Shown: piece by piece, positions 43,674 to 53,095 of the stretch
How the letters are laid out: each line of letters starts with the position of its first letter
Position numbering within the stretch: the first letter of the stretch is position 1
Translations under genes and position numbers: made by a program
Assembly: GCF_017948305.1 (NCBI RefSeq)
Contig: NZ_CP072842.1
Location: forward strand, 350,001-414,000
Length of the DNA: 64,000 bases
Direction of reading: 5' to 3'
From: Faecalibacter bovis
GTDB taxonomy: Bacteria; Bacteroidota; Bacteroidia; Flavobacteriales; Weeksellaceae
The notes under the pieces: generated by a model
Seen by the model: the letters and a program-made list of their open reading frames with translations, nothing else
What the model was told of the DNA's origin: nothing
The model's database searches: none

Positions 43674-44789
43674 CTATTTTCCGAAAAATTCTTTCACTGC
43701 AGAAGTGATGTAAACTAATTGTTCTTCATCTAATTCTGTATGCATCGGTAAAGACATAACTTCTGTAACTAAAGTATCAGTATTTGGGAAATCAGCATCA
43801 ACATAATCTCCACTATCATAAGCTTTTTGCTTGCGTAATGGAACTGGGTAATAAATCATTGCTGGAATTTCTTTTTCAGTTAAAAAAGCTTGTAAAGCAT
43901 CTCTTTTACCGTTTAAAACTCGTAATGTATATTGGTGAAAAACATGAGTAGAATCTGAAGAAATTACTGGTGTAACTAATTCATCAATATCAGCAAAAGC
44001 ATCTGAATAATAAGTAGCTGCTGCTAAACGAGCCGCGTTGTAACCATCAAGATGAGGTAATTTGTGACGTAAAACTGCCGCTTGAACTGAATCTAAACGA
44101 GAATTTACTCCAATTTCATCATGGTAGTAACGTTTGTACATTCCGTGATTTACAATTCCACGTAAACGGTGCGCTAATTCATCATTATTTGTAAAAATAG
44201 CCCCACCATCACCGTAACAACCTAAGTTTTTAGACGGGAAGAAAGAAGTACATCCAATATTACCAATTGTACCTGCTTTTTTACCTTTGTATTCAGCTCC
44301 AATAGCTTGTGCTGTATCTTCTACAACATATAAATTATGCTCTTTAGCAATTGCCATTACCTCATCCATATTCGCACATTGTCCAAATAAATGAACTGGA
44401 ATAATTGCTTTAGTTTTTGGCGTAATTGCTGCTTTTAATTTTTCTGTATCAACTGTAAAAGTATCTAAATTAACATCAACTAAAACTGATTTTAATTTTA
44501 ATAAATCAATTACCTCAACAGTAGCTGCAAATGTAAAATCTGCTGTAATTACTTCATCACCTGGCTCTAAACCTAAAGCCATTAAAGCAATTTGTAAAGC
44601 ATCCGTACCGTTTCCACAAGGAATTACGTGTTTTACACCTAAATATTTTTCTAAATCTTCTTGGAATTGTTTTACCTCTGGACCGTTGATAAACGCTGCA
44701 GATTCAATAACATTCATAATAGAAGCGTCAACTTCTGCTTTTATTTTTTGATATTGACTTTGTAAGTCAACCATTTGGATTTTTTTCAT
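43674..44789 (-). CDS. DegT/DnrJ/EryC1-family sugar aminotransferase
   Basis: The 371-residue PLP enzyme has IPCGNGTDALQIALMALGL near 57-75, EDTAQAIGAEYKGKKAGTIGNIGCTSFFPSKNLGCYGDGGA near 157-197, with the PLP Lys in FPSKN, and NSRLDSVQAAVLRHKL near 230. These are the DegT family hallmarks. Members transaminate nucleotide-activated keto sugars for O-antigen, capsule or glycan synthesis. The exact sugar is not readable. It diverges from the Kdo transferase gene; a TACATTTG box (44848-44841, minus strand) may be its -7 element. Confidence 0.92.
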   Translation of the reverse strand: MKKIQMVDLQSQYQKIKAEVDASIMNVIESAAFINGPEVKQFQEDLEKYLGVKHVIPCGNGTDALQIALMALGLEPGDEVITADFTFAATVEVIDLLKLKSVLVDVNLDTFTVDTEKLKAAITPKTKAIIPVHLFGQCANMDEVMAIAKEHNLYVVEDTAQAIGAEYKGKKAGTIGNIGCTSFFPSKNLGCYGDGGAIFTNNDELAHRLRGIVNHGMYKRYYHDEIGVNSRLDSVQAAVLRHKLPHLDGYNAARLAAATYYSDAFADIDELVTPVISSDSTHVFHQYTLRVLNGKRDALQAFLTEKEIPAMIYYPVPLRKQKAYDSGDYVDADFPNTDTLVTEVMSLPMHTELDEEQLVYITSAVKEFFGK

Positions 44790-44873
44790 AGTGTATGAAT
44801 TCTGTTAATCAGTTTTCTTTGTTTAACTGAAAATCTATAGCAAATGTACAAAAAAACCTTATTCAATATTTCT

Positions 44874-44881
44874 TAACTTTG
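44874..44881 (+). promoter_or_regulatory. -7 box of kdtA abutting the start codon
   Basis: TAACTTTG ends 7 bp before the GTG start at 44889, so the transcript would start at or near the start codon. The -33 element is not clear. Confidence 0.5.
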
Positions 44882-44888
44882 CAGCATT

Positions 44889-46142
44889 GTGCAAGGATTT
44901 TATAACACATCAATTAAGGCGTACGGATTAGCGTTAAAATTGGCTTCAGGATTTAATAAAAAAGCAAAACTTTGGGTAAATGGTCGAAAAGATTGGGAAG
45001 AACAAATTGCTTCAAAAATCAATTCAACAGATCGTGTTTTGTGGGTTCATTGTTCATCATTAGGAGAGTTTGAGCAAGGTCGTCCTGTAATCGAAGCGCT
45101 AAAAGAAAAATATCCTTCGCATAAAATTGCGGTTTCATTCTTCTCGCCTTCTGGTTATGAAATTCGTAAAAATTATCCCGGAGCTGATGTAATTTTTTAT
45201 TTACCATTAGACACAAAAAATAATGCAGAGAAATTAATAAAAGTTCTACATCCTGAATTATTAGTTTTAGTAAAATATGAATATTGGTTTAATTTAATTT
45301 CAGCTTTACATCAAAAAAATATTCCAACTATTGTCGTTTCAGCGATTTTTAGAGAAAGTCAAAATTTCTTCAAGAATAATGGTCATAATTGGTTTGCACA
45401 AAAATTAAATTTGATTTCACACTTCTTTATTCAGAACCAAAAAAGTAAAGTATTGCTGGATTCAATTGGAATTCAACAATCAACATTAACTGGAGATACT
45501 CGTTTTGATCGCGTAAAGCAAATCGTTCATCAAAACAACCAATTGGATTTTATGAAGCAGTTTAAAGGTGATTCTAAATTAATTGTTGTTGGAAGTTCGT
45601 GGCCAAAAGATGAAGAATTATTTCTTTCATTAATCAATGAAAAATTAAAAAACGATTGGAAGATTCTTTTTGCGCCTCACAATTTACATGAGAAAGAAAT
45701 CGAAGCTTTTATTTCTAAATTAAATCTTCCAGTCGTTAAATTTTCGGAATTAGAAAAAACATCAACTGAGCAAATTAAACAAGCCAAAATTTTCATTTTA
45801 AATACTATCGGAATTCTTTCTAAAGTTTACGCTTACGCTGATATTACCTATATCGGTGGAGGATTTGGAGCAGGAATTCACAATACATTAGAAGCTGTAA
45901 CTTTTGGAAATCCTGTGGTTTTCGGACCGAAATACAAAAAATTTCAGGAAGCTGTGGATTTGATAGAAGTTGGTGGTGGTTTTACAATTGCAAATCAACA
46001 AGAATTTGATTCGATTTTTAATCAATTAATGAATGATGAATCTTTTAGAAAATCTTCAGGTCAAAAAGCTGGAGATTTTGTTCAGAAATCGCCCAACGCA
46101 ACGGCGATGATTATGGATTATGTAGATGGAATTGTGAAGTAA
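44889..46142 (+). CDS. kdtA: 3-deoxy-D-manno-octulosonic acid transferase
   Basis: KdtA (WaaA, GT30) adds Kdo to lipid IV-A. The 417-residue protein has an N-terminal membrane anchor region, then LWVHCSSLGEFEQGRPVIEAL near 53-73, LVKYEYWFNLI near 122-132, and the C-terminal nucleotide-sugar domain with YIGGGFGAGIHNTLEAVTFGNPVVFGP near 320-346, all characteristic. Translation starts with GTG; no in-frame ATG precedes it. The promoter box lies only 7 bp upstream, pointing to a leaderless or nearly leaderless mRNA. Confidence 0.94.
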   Translation: MQGFYNTSIKAYGLALKLASGFNKKAKLWVNGRKDWEEQIASKINSTDRVLWVHCSSLGEFEQGRPVIEALKEKYPSHKIAVSFFSPSGYEIRKNYPGADVIFYLPLDTKNNAEKLIKVLHPELLVLVKYEYWFNLISALHQKNIPTIVVSAIFRESQNFFKNNGHNWFAQKLNLISHFFIQNQKSKVLLDSIGIQQSTLTGDTRFDRVKQIVHQNNQLDFMKQFKGDSKLIVVGSSWPKDEELFLSLINEKLKNDWKILFAPHNLHEKEIEAFISKLNLPVVKFSELEKTSTEQIKQAKIFILNTIGILSKVYAYADITYIGGGFGAGIHNTLEAVTFGNPVVFGPKYKKFQEAVDLIEVGGGFTIANQQEFDSIFNQLMNDESFRKSSGQKAGDFVQKSPNATAMIMDYVDGIVK

Positions 46143-46160
46143 AAAATTATAACAATTTAT

Positions 46161-46186
46161 AGGAAGTCAAAATGACTTCCTTTTTT
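46161..46186 (+). terminator. kdtA terminator
   Basis: AGGAAGTCA / TGACTTCCT around an AAA loop and then a T run. Confidence 0.88.
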
Positions 46187-46257
46187 ATGCGTCATTGTTT
46201 GGCTTTCAAATTTCATAATCTTGTGTAGAATTATTAACTTTCTAAAAATTTATTGAA

Positions 46258-49200
46258 TTGTTACAAGCAGGCGATTTTAAGATTTACAATGCTTCTGCCG
46301 GAGCAGGTAAAACGTACACGTTAGTAAAAGAATTTATTTCTTTGTTATTGAAGGATGAAAGTGTTTATCGTTTCGAACACATTTTGGCCATTACTTTCAC
46401 TAACAAAGCAGCTAATGAAATGAAGGAACGTATTATCGAAACTTTAGAAGAATTAGCTGATACAACTAAAACTTTTGATGATTATATTTTATCTCTTTCC
46501 GCAGAATTAAATCTTGAACCAACAATTATTCAAGAACGTGCACGTAAAATCTTGATCGCTATTTTGCACAATTACTCAAAATTTTCAATTTCTACAATTG
46601 ATAAATTCAACTTGCGTTTGATGAAATCATTTGCTCAAGATTTGGGATTATCGATGAATTTTGATGTAGAAATGAACACGCAAGAAATTATTGAAGAATC
46701 TGTTGATTTATTGTATTCAAAAATTGGTGAAGATCAAAAATTGACAGAAACCATGATTTCTATTGCCTTAGATAATATGGACGATAACAAATCGTGGGAT
46801 ATTCGAAAATCACTTTCGTCCGATACTGTCAATATTTCTAATGATCGAAATTTAGAGCATTTAGAGAATCTTCGTAATGTATCATTGGACGATTTCGTTG
46901 CATATAGAAAAACAATTTTTGAGGATATTAAAGACATCAAAGATGGTATCGTTTATATTGGTGAAGCCTTTTTAGATTTATTAAATAAAAATGGTTTAAC
47001 ATTAGCAGATTTACCTGGGAAAACTACACAAGGAGTCGGCGCTTTTCTAAATAAATTAATTAAATGGGATAAATATTCTCCATTACCTTCTATTGATGGT
47101 GCTAAAAAACACGTTTATGAAGGTAAATATTTAGAAACTAAAAAAATAAATCCTGTTGCTGAACAAATATTTCCTGAAATTAAAACACTATTTGAACAAT
47201 TCTTAAAACTTAATAACAAATTAATTTTACTATCAAATATTCAGAAAAATATTTCTTCGATTTCGTTAATTAATGAAGTAGAAAAATCTTTAGAATCGAT
47301 CAAAAAAGAATCAAATGTTTTATTGATTAATGAATTTAATACCAAAATCAGTAAACATTTACGCGATCAACCTGCTAACTTTATTTACGAACGAATTGGT
47401 AGTCGTTACAATCATTATTTTATAGATGAGTTTCAGGACACTTCTACTCTACAATGGCAAAATTTTGATCCGCTGATTGAAAATGCTCGTGCTCAATCAG
47501 ACACAATTATGTTGGTTGGCGACGCGAAACAATCTATTTATCGTTGGCGAGGTGGAAATCCTGCACAAATGATTGGCTTGATTGAAAATAAGGAAGATTT
47601 AAACATCAAAGTTCAAGAATTAGATACCAATTGGCGAAGCCATGAAAATATTATTCAGTTCAATAATGAATTGTATACGCACATCGCTCCAAAATTAAAT
47701 TTACAGGAATATCAAAATCTATATATAAAAGGAAATAAACAAAAACATAATCACAGAAAAGATGGTTATGTTCAAATTCAATTTATTGAAAATTTAGAAC
47801 GTTCGAAAGATCAATTTAAAGAAGAAAATCTAACGTATGTTTTAGAATATATCAATCAATGTAGAGAAAATGGATTCTTGTTAAGTGATATTGCTATTTT
47901 AGTTCGTAGCAATGCGCAAGGAATTTCTATTGCGAAACATTTAACTGAAAATAATATTGTCGTAATTTCCAACGAAGCTTTATTGTTAAAGAATTCATAC
48001 GAAATTCAGTTGCTTGAATATTTATTTAAAATCGCTGCAAATCCGTTAGACGAACAAAGTAAAATTCGTTTTATTATGGTAGCTTTTGAGTTAGAATTAT
48101 TCAAATCTGAAGATTTAACTTCTACGATTGAAAAAGCAATCAATAAGAAATTGGACGGATTTATTGATTTAATGAAAGAGTTAACTATCGATTTAACCTT
48201 TATCAAAAATGAAAATCTTTCGTTATACGATTTTACAGAAAAAGCGATCCGATCTTTAAATTTAGAAGAAAAATCGCCTGCTTATATTTTAACTTTTTTA
48301 GATGTTATTTTAGAATATACTTCTAAAAACGAGTCGGACTTGAATTCATTTTTAGAATATTGGCAAACTGCAAAAGATAAATCATCTGTAAAAACTCCAA
48401 AAGGAGTTGATGCGGTACAAATTATGACGATTCATAAATCGAAAGGATTAGAATTTCCGGTCGTGATTATTCCGTTCTTAGATTGGACTCCGAAAAACAA
48501 TAAAATTTGGATTCCATTAGAAAAAACTGAAGTAAATCCTTTTGAAAATTTTTATTTAGGAATCAATAATGATTTAAAAACAATTCAAGACGATTCAATT
48601 AAAAAAGCCATTGAAGATGAAGAAAATCTTGTTCAGATGGACGAAATTAATACATTGTACGTAGCAACAACTCGTGCAAAAGAACAATTATATCTTATTG
48701 CTTTAAAACCTAAAGAATCATCAAAATCACATTCGATTGCAAATTATATCCACGATTTTATTACATCGAAAGGGATTACAGAAGATAAAGCTATATTATT
48801 TGGAACACCCGAAAGATTAAGCACAATAGATTCGAAACCAAATGATTCTAAAGAAATTAAGATTCATTCTTTGGATTGGAATAATAAATTAACCGTAAAT
48901 ACAAATTCGGAACGAGCACAGAAAAAATTAGAGCTTACTGAATATGCCAATGCGATACATAATGTGTTGGCACAAATAAAAACAAGTGACGATGTTGAAA
49001 AGACGATTGCTTTAGAACATCAACGCGGAACAATATCTGCAGAAAATTTAGATAAAATTAAAAAAGGAATCGAAATAATTTTATCCAATTCAGTTTTAGT
49101 TCCGTACTTTGCAAAAGGATTAAAAGTGCTAAACGAGCGAGATTTTATTGATCAAAGTGGTGAAATTTTTCGTGCCGATCGTGTGGTAATTGATAATGAA

Positions 49201-49371
49201 AATAATTGTACAATTATCGATTATAAAACTGGTCAACCAGAAACAACGCATCATTTTCAAATCAATCAATACGCAAGTTTTTTCCAACAATTAGGTTACA
49301 CAATCAAAGAAAAATTATTAATCTACATTGACGAAGCACATGAAAAAATTAATATTGTTGCAGTTGATTAA
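46258..49371 (+). CDS. UvrD/RecB-type helicase with C-terminal PD-(D/E)XK nuclease (AddA-like)
   Basis: The 1037-residue protein starts with TTG; Walker A ASAGAGKTYT is at residues 12-21. Other SF1 motifs follow: AITFTNKAANEMKERI near 45-60, YNHYFIDEFQDTSTLQW near 382-398, GDAKQSIYRWRGG near 420-432, THKSKGLEFPVVIIP near 722-737 and YVATTRAKEQLY near 800. The C-terminus has FRADRVVID, then IIDYKTGQPE and QINQYASFF near 985-1005, the RecB/AddA nuclease motif (GxxDRxxx-DYKTG-QxxxY). AddA pairs with AddB in double-strand break processing; no AddB-like gene is adjacent in this window. Stop and the uvrC ATG overlap (TAATG). Confidence 0.9.
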   Translation: MLQAGDFKIYNASAGAGKTYTLVKEFISLLLKDESVYRFEHILAITFTNKAANEMKERIIETLEELADTTKTFDDYILSLSAELNLEPTIIQERARKILIAILHNYSKFSISTIDKFNLRLMKSFAQDLGLSMNFDVEMNTQEIIEESVDLLYSKIGEDQKLTETMISIALDNMDDNKSWDIRKSLSSDTVNISNDRNLEHLENLRNVSLDDFVAYRKTIFEDIKDIKDGIVYIGEAFLDLLNKNGLTLADLPGKTTQGVGAFLNKLIKWDKYSPLPSIDGAKKHVYEGKYLETKKINPVAEQIFPEIKTLFEQFLKLNNKLILLSNIQKNISSISLINEVEKSLESIKKESNVLLINEFNTKISKHLRDQPANFIYERIGSRYNHYFIDEFQDTSTLQWQNFDPLIENARAQSDTIMLVGDAKQSIYRWRGGNPAQMIGLIENKEDLNIKVQELDTNWRSHENIIQFNNELYTHIAPKLNLQEYQNLYIKGNKQKHNHRKDGYVQIQFIENLERSKDQFKEENLTYVLEYINQCRENGFLLSDIAILVRSNAQGISIAKHLTENNIVVISNEALLLKNSYEIQLLEYLFKIAANPLDEQSKIRFIMVAFELELFKSEDLTSTIEKAINKKLDGFIDLMKELTIDLTFIKNENLSLYDFTEKAIRSLNLEEKSPAYILTFLDVILEYTSKNESDLNSFLEYWQTAKDKSSVKTPKGVDAVQIMTIHKSKGLEFPVVIIPFLDWTPKNNKIWIPLEKTEVNPFENFYLGINNDLKTIQDDSIKKAIEDEENLVQMDEINTLYVATTRAKEQLYLIALKPKESSKSHSIANYIHDFITSKGITEDKAILFGTPERLSTIDSKPNDSKEIKIHSLDWNNKLTVNTNSERAQKKLELTEYANAIHNVLAQIKTSDDVEKTIALEHQRGTISAENLDKIKKGIEIILSNSVLVPYFAKGLKVLNERDFIDQSGEIFRADRVVIDNENNCTIIDYKTGQPETTHHFQINQYASFFQQLGYTIKEKLLIYIDEAHEKINIVAVD

Positions 49372-51182
49372 TGAATGATAACGTTAAATTAAAATTAGCC
49401 TCATTACCCGAAACTCCTGGAGTTTATCAATATTATAATAAAAACGGGGATTTACTATACGTCGGAAAAGCTAAAAATCTTAAACGACGCGTAAATTCTT
49501 ATTTCAATAAAACTCATGATTCTAAACGATTACGAGTTTTAGTAAAAAATATTGATAACATCGAAACTATCAATGTCAACTCAGAATATGATGCACTTTT
49601 ATTAGAAAATAATCTAATTAAAGAGCATCAACCTCGTTATAACATCTTGTTAAAAGATGACAAAACATATCCTTGGATTTGTATTAAAAAAGAGCGTTTT
49701 CCTAGAATTTTCTCCACTCGTAATGTAATCAAAGACGGATCTGAATATTTTGGTCCTTACTCTAGTGTTAAAACAATGAAAATTTTATTGGGGTTAATCA
49801 AAGATTTGTATCAAGTGAGAACGTGTACGTTTGATTTATCTGAAAAAAATATTGAAAATAATAAATACAAAGTTTGCTTAGAATATCACATCGGAAATTG
49901 TTTAGGTCCTTGCGAAGGTTACCAATCAGAGGAAGATTATGATGAACAAATTAATGCGATACGAAATATTATAAAAGGTGAATTTAGCGAAGCAAAAAGT
50001 TATTTGATTGATAAAATGACAAAATATGCTTCGAATTTACAATTCGAAAAAGCTCAAATCATAAAAGATAAATTAGGGATTTTGGCTAAATATCAAGCTA
50101 AATCTACTATTGTTTCTCCAACAATTTCTAACGTTGATGTATTCTCTATAACTTCTGATGAAGAATATGCCTACATCAATTTTATGAAAATTTATCAAGG
50201 TGCAATCATCCAATCACATACGGAAGAATGGAAGAAAAAATTAGATGAGACAGACGAAGATTTATTGGAAAGAGGAATTATAGATTTTTCTGAACGTTTT
50301 AATTTAAACTCTAAAGAAATTTATGTTCCATTTGAATTGAGCATCGAAATTCCATTCAGAAAAATAATTGTTCCTAAGATTGGCGAAAAGAAACACATTC
50401 TTGATTTATCAATTAAAAACACTAAAATTTATCGTTTAGAACAATTAAAACAAACAAAAATTGTTGATCCGGATCGTCATACAAATCGTATTATGAGCCA
50501 GATGAAAACTGATTTACGATTACCAAAAGAACCACGCCATATCGAAGGTTTTGATAATTCTAATATTCAGGGAACAAATCCAGTTTCGGCTTGTGTTGTT
50601 TTTAAAGATGGAAAACCAAGTAAAAAAGATTATCGCATTTTTAATGTTAAAACAGTTGAAGGTCCGAATGATTTTGCGACGATGGAAGAGGTTATTTACA
50701 GAAGATATTCTCGTGTTTTAGCAGAAGGTGAAGCATTACCAGATTTAATTTTGATAGATGGTGGAAAAGGTCAATTAAGTTCTGCCTTAAATTCTATCGA
50801 TCGATTAGGGTTAAGAGGAAAAATATCGATTATCGGGATTGCAAAACGATTAGAAGAAATCTATTATCCTGGCGATCCATATCCTTTATATTTAGATAAA
50901 ACTTCTGAAACATTAAAAGTATTACAACATGTTCGCGATGAGTCTCATAGATTTGGTATTACGCGTCATCGCAACAGAAGAAGTAACAATGCTTTTAAAT
51001 CAGAATTAGATGATATACCTGGAATTGGACCCCAAACAATTAAAGAATTATTAACAAATTTTAAGACGGTACAAAAAATAAAATCTGCATCTTTGGAGGA
51101 ACTAACTAATATTGTCGGTAAATCCCGTGCAGAAAAAATTAAAGCCTACTTTTCAAATGAAAACAATGCCAATATTGGATAG
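49371..51182 (+). CDS. uvrC: Excinuclease ABC subunit C
   Basis: UvrC makes both incisions in nucleotide excision repair. The 603-residue protein has the N-terminal GIY-YIG domain (TPGVYQYYNKNGDLLYVGKAKNLKRRVNSYF near 14-44), a UVR motif (FEKAQIIKDKL near 225), the RNase H-like core (EGFDNSNIQGTNPVSACVVF near 392 and LILIDGGKGQLSSAL near 460) and a tandem HhH tail (LDDIPGIGPQTIKELL). The length is normal. It is translationally coupled to the AddA-like gene upstream and overlaps the small membrane-protein gene downstream. Confidence 0.98.
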   Translation: MNDNVKLKLASLPETPGVYQYYNKNGDLLYVGKAKNLKRRVNSYFNKTHDSKRLRVLVKNIDNIETINVNSEYDALLLENNLIKEHQPRYNILLKDDKTYPWICIKKERFPRIFSTRNVIKDGSEYFGPYSSVKTMKILLGLIKDLYQVRTCTFDLSEKNIENNKYKVCLEYHIGNCLGPCEGYQSEEDYDEQINAIRNIIKGEFSEAKSYLIDKMTKYASNLQFEKAQIIKDKLGILAKYQAKSTIVSPTISNVDVFSITSDEEYAYINFMKIYQGAIIQSHTEEWKKKLDETDEDLLERGIIDFSERFNLNSKEIYVPFELSIEIPFRKIIVPKIGEKKHILDLSIKNTKIYRLEQLKQTKIVDPDRHTNRIMSQMKTDLRLPKEPRHIEGFDNSNIQGTNPVSACVVFKDGKPSKKDYRIFNVKTVEGPNDFATMEEVIYRRYSRVLAEGEALPDLILIDGGKGQLSSALNSIDRLGLRGKISIIGIAKRLEEIYYPGDPYPLYLDKTSETLKVLQHVRDESHRFGITRHRNRRSNNAFKSELDDIPGIGPQTIKELLTNFKTVQKIKSASLEELTNIVGKSRAEKIKAYFSNENNANIG

Positions 51183-51600
51183 AGATTTAACATCTTTATT
51201 GAATAACACAAAATTACAAACTATTCTAGCTATCATCCCTTTAGCTATTTTCATCCTTGCAATGCTAAGTTATCTTGTGATCTTTTTTTCACTTTTCGGA
51301 ACAATAGATTCGCAATTAGGACACGAAGGAACTTCTAAATCAATGTTAGTTTCTTTATTAGGTAATCTTGTAATTTTTATATTCTTAGTATTCTTAGGAT
51401 TTTTTGTCGGAGTAATCTCCTTTATTTACTTTGTGGTACATGCTGTAAAAAATCCAAATTTAATGGAAAGTGACGATCGCTTATTATGGATATTAGCAAT
51501 TATTCTTGGAAACGGTATCGGAGTTTTTGTTTATTGGTTATATCAAATCAAGAAAAAAGATCCACGCCCTATCATTGATTTATACGATGAAGATTTATAA
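51157..51600 (+). CDS. Small membrane protein with a PLDc_N-like segment
   Basis: The frame is open from 51112, but that start lies deep in uvrC; ATG codons at 51157 (MKTMPILDRD) and 51166 are more likely, leaving a 17-26 bp overlap with uvrC. The protein has two membrane segments near its middle (LAIIPLAIFILAMLSYLVIF and LLGNLVIFIFLVFLGFFVGVI) and a third region LLWILAIILGNGIGVFVYWLYQIKKK, which resembles the phospholipase D nuclease N-terminal (PLDc_N) pattern. It ends in an acidic tail. No catalytic motif is present; the function is unknown. The overlap suggests co-transcription with uvrC. Confidence 0.68.
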   Translation: MKTMPILDRDLTSLLNNTKLQTILAIIPLAIFILAMLSYLVIFFSLFGTIDSQLGHEGTSKSMLVSLLGNLVIFIFLVFLGFFVGVISFIYFVVHAVKNPNLMESDDRLLWILAIILGNGIGVFVYWLYQIKKKDPRPIIDLYDEDL

Positions 51601-51639
51601 ATCTTGCTCAACTTTTCAAAATCATATAACATAGTTTTA

Positions 51640-51726
51640 AATAAAAAAGAATCCCATCGAAGAACGATGGGATTCTTAATTCATAATTAGTGTTAATTCC
51701 TTAATATAGACCATTCAGGAACAGTG
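51640..51726 (-). ncRNA. Candidate small RNA gene (about 85 nt)
   Basis: In the only gene-free stretch above 300 bp (51601-51941), the minus strand carries a full promoter, TTG (51763-51761), 21-bp spacer and perfect TATATTTG (51739-51732), followed about 85 bases later by a strong hairpin terminator with a T6 tail. Between them there is no ORF of note. The predicted RNA would begin near 51726, with TTCCT near its start able to pair with AGGAA about 15 bases later. I do not recognise the family with certainty. The other end of the stretch (51780-51880) is plain AT-rich sequence, and the gcvT terminator is at 51881-51915. Confidence 0.6.
51647..51677 (-). terminator. Terminator of the candidate sRNA
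   Basis: AAGAATCCCATCG / CGATGGGATTCTT, a 13-bp perfect stem with a 5-base loop. The T run (TTTTTT) is only on the minus-strand side; on the plus strand the stem is followed by AATTCAT, so it works chiefly for minus-strand transcription. Confidence 0.88.
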
Positions 51727-51731
51727 TTACA

Positions 51732-51763
51732 CAAATATAGATTTCATTTTTATAAAAACACAA
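51732..51763 (-). promoter_or_regulatory. Promoter of the candidate sRNA
   Basis: TTG (51763-51761), 21-bp spacer, TATATTTG (51739-51732). No protein-coding gene starts downstream on this strand within 1.4 kb, which is why I assign it to an RNA. Confidence 0.65.
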
Positions 51764-51880
51764 CAAAAAGTTAATTAAACACTAAAATTTAACAATTTTT
51801 ATTGTATTAATAATTTAAAGCTAATACATTGAAATTATATTCAACAAAAAATATATTATATTATTAATAATAAAATATAA

Positions 51881-51915
51881 AAAAAGCTACTTCAAAATTG
51901 AAATAGCCTTTTTTT
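51881..51915 (-). terminator. gcvT terminator
   Basis: GCTAcTTC / GAAaTAGC stem with one mismatch, A-rich on one side and T-rich on the other, 27 bp after the gcvT stop on the minus strand. Confidence 0.75.
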
Positions 51916-51941
51916 TATAATAAATTTAGAAAATGTGAATT

Positions 51942-53018
51942 TTAAACGAAAGGTAATTTAACTACCTCTGCTAAAACATTTTTATCACGAATTTGAATTC
52001 TAATATTAGTTCCAACTTTTGCAAAATCTACATGAACATAAGCTAAACCAATTCCTTGTTTTAACATTGGAGATTGTGTTCCAGAAGTTACGATTCCTAA
52101 AGTGTTTTCATAGTCATCAACAACTTTGTAATCGTGACGAGGAATTCCACGTTCAATCATCTTGAAACCAACTAATTTCTTCTCAACACCTGCTTCTTTT
52201 TGTGCCTTAATAATGTCAGAAGAAATAAATCCTGTATCTAATTTAGTAACCCAACCTAAACCGGCTTCTAATGGAGTCGTTTCGTCGTTGATATCATTAC
52301 CATATAAACAGTAACCTTTTTCTAAACGTAAAGTATCACGAGCTGCTAAACCACATGGCTCAATATCGAAAGGTTTACCCGCTTCCATAACTTTATCCCA
52401 CATTTCGTTTGCTTGTTCGTTAGCAAAGTAAATTTCAAAACCTCCAGAACCTGTATATCCAGTTGCAGAAATAATTACATTTTCAATACCCGCAAAAGTT
52501 CCGATTGCGAAATGATAAAAAGGAATTTCAGCTAAATTAATATCCGTTAAAGATTGCATTGCTTCAATAGCCTTTGGTCCTTGGATAGCTAACAAAGACA
52601 TTTCGTCTGATTTGTTCGTTAATTCAACACCAAAAGTGTTGTGCTTGTTCATCCATTCCCAATCTTTATCAATATTCGACGCATTAACAACAGCTAACCA
52701 TTCGTCATCAGCCATTTTATAGATAATTAAATCATCAACAATACCTCCTTTTTCATTTGGCATTGCATTATATTGCGCTTGTCCTATTGCAACTTTAGTA
52801 ACATCGTTTGTTAATAAGTATTGTAATAAATCAGTTGATTTTTCACCTTTTAAAAAGAATTGCCCCATGTGAGAAACGTCAAAAACACCAACTTTTTCAC
52901 GAACTACAAAGTGTTCTTGGTTTACACCTGCGTATTGAACTGGCATTTCATATCCAGCAAAAGGAACCATTTTTGCACCTAAATCTTTGTGCTTTTGGTT
53001 TAATGCAGTTACTTTCAT
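51942..53018 (-). CDS. gcvT: Aminomethyltransferase (glycine cleavage T protein)
   Basis: GcvT transfers the methylene group from the lipoylated H protein to tetrahydrofolate. The 358-residue protein has KMVPFAGYEMPVQY near 16-29, GVFDVSHMGQF near 44-54, the folate-site Asp in NEKGGIVDDLIIYK near 88-101, and ATGYTGSGGFEIYF near 185-198. The remaining glycine cleavage genes are not in the window. lipA, which makes the lipoyl groups needed by the H protein, is 9.5 kb away. Confidence 0.97.
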   Translation of the reverse strand: MKVTALNQKHKDLGAKMVPFAGYEMPVQYAGVNQEHFVVREKVGVFDVSHMGQFFLKGEKSTDLLQYLLTNDVTKVAIGQAQYNAMPNEKGGIVDDLIIYKMADDEWLAVVNASNIDKDWEWMNKHNTFGVELTNKSDEMSLLAIQGPKAIEAMQSLTDINLAEIPFYHFAIGTFAGIENVIISATGYTGSGGFEIYFANEQANEMWDKVMEAGKPFDIEPCGLAARDTLRLEKGYCLYGNDINDETTPLEAGLGWVTKLDTGFISSDIIKAQKEAGVEKKLVGFKMIERGIPRHDYKVVDDYENTLGIVTSGTQSPMLKQGIGLAYVHVDFAKVGTNIRIQIRDKNVLAEVVKLPFV

Positions 53019-53095
53019 TTTATGTTTGCTTGTTTAATTATTTCTTCCAAAAATAAGGAATTTTATTGGCAAAGAAAACAAACTTACAAATCCAT

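Noticed and set aside
51112-51156. Using the first possible start at 51112 for the small membrane protein after uvrC.
   Set aside because: The extra residues lie within the uvrC HhH region and look like a frame-shifted copy of that sequence; ATG 51157 or 51166 gives a normal small membrane protein.
53019-53095. A glycine riboswitch before gcvT.
   Set aside because: The 77-bp gap between gcvT and the next gene is too short for the aptamer and shows none of its conserved stems.
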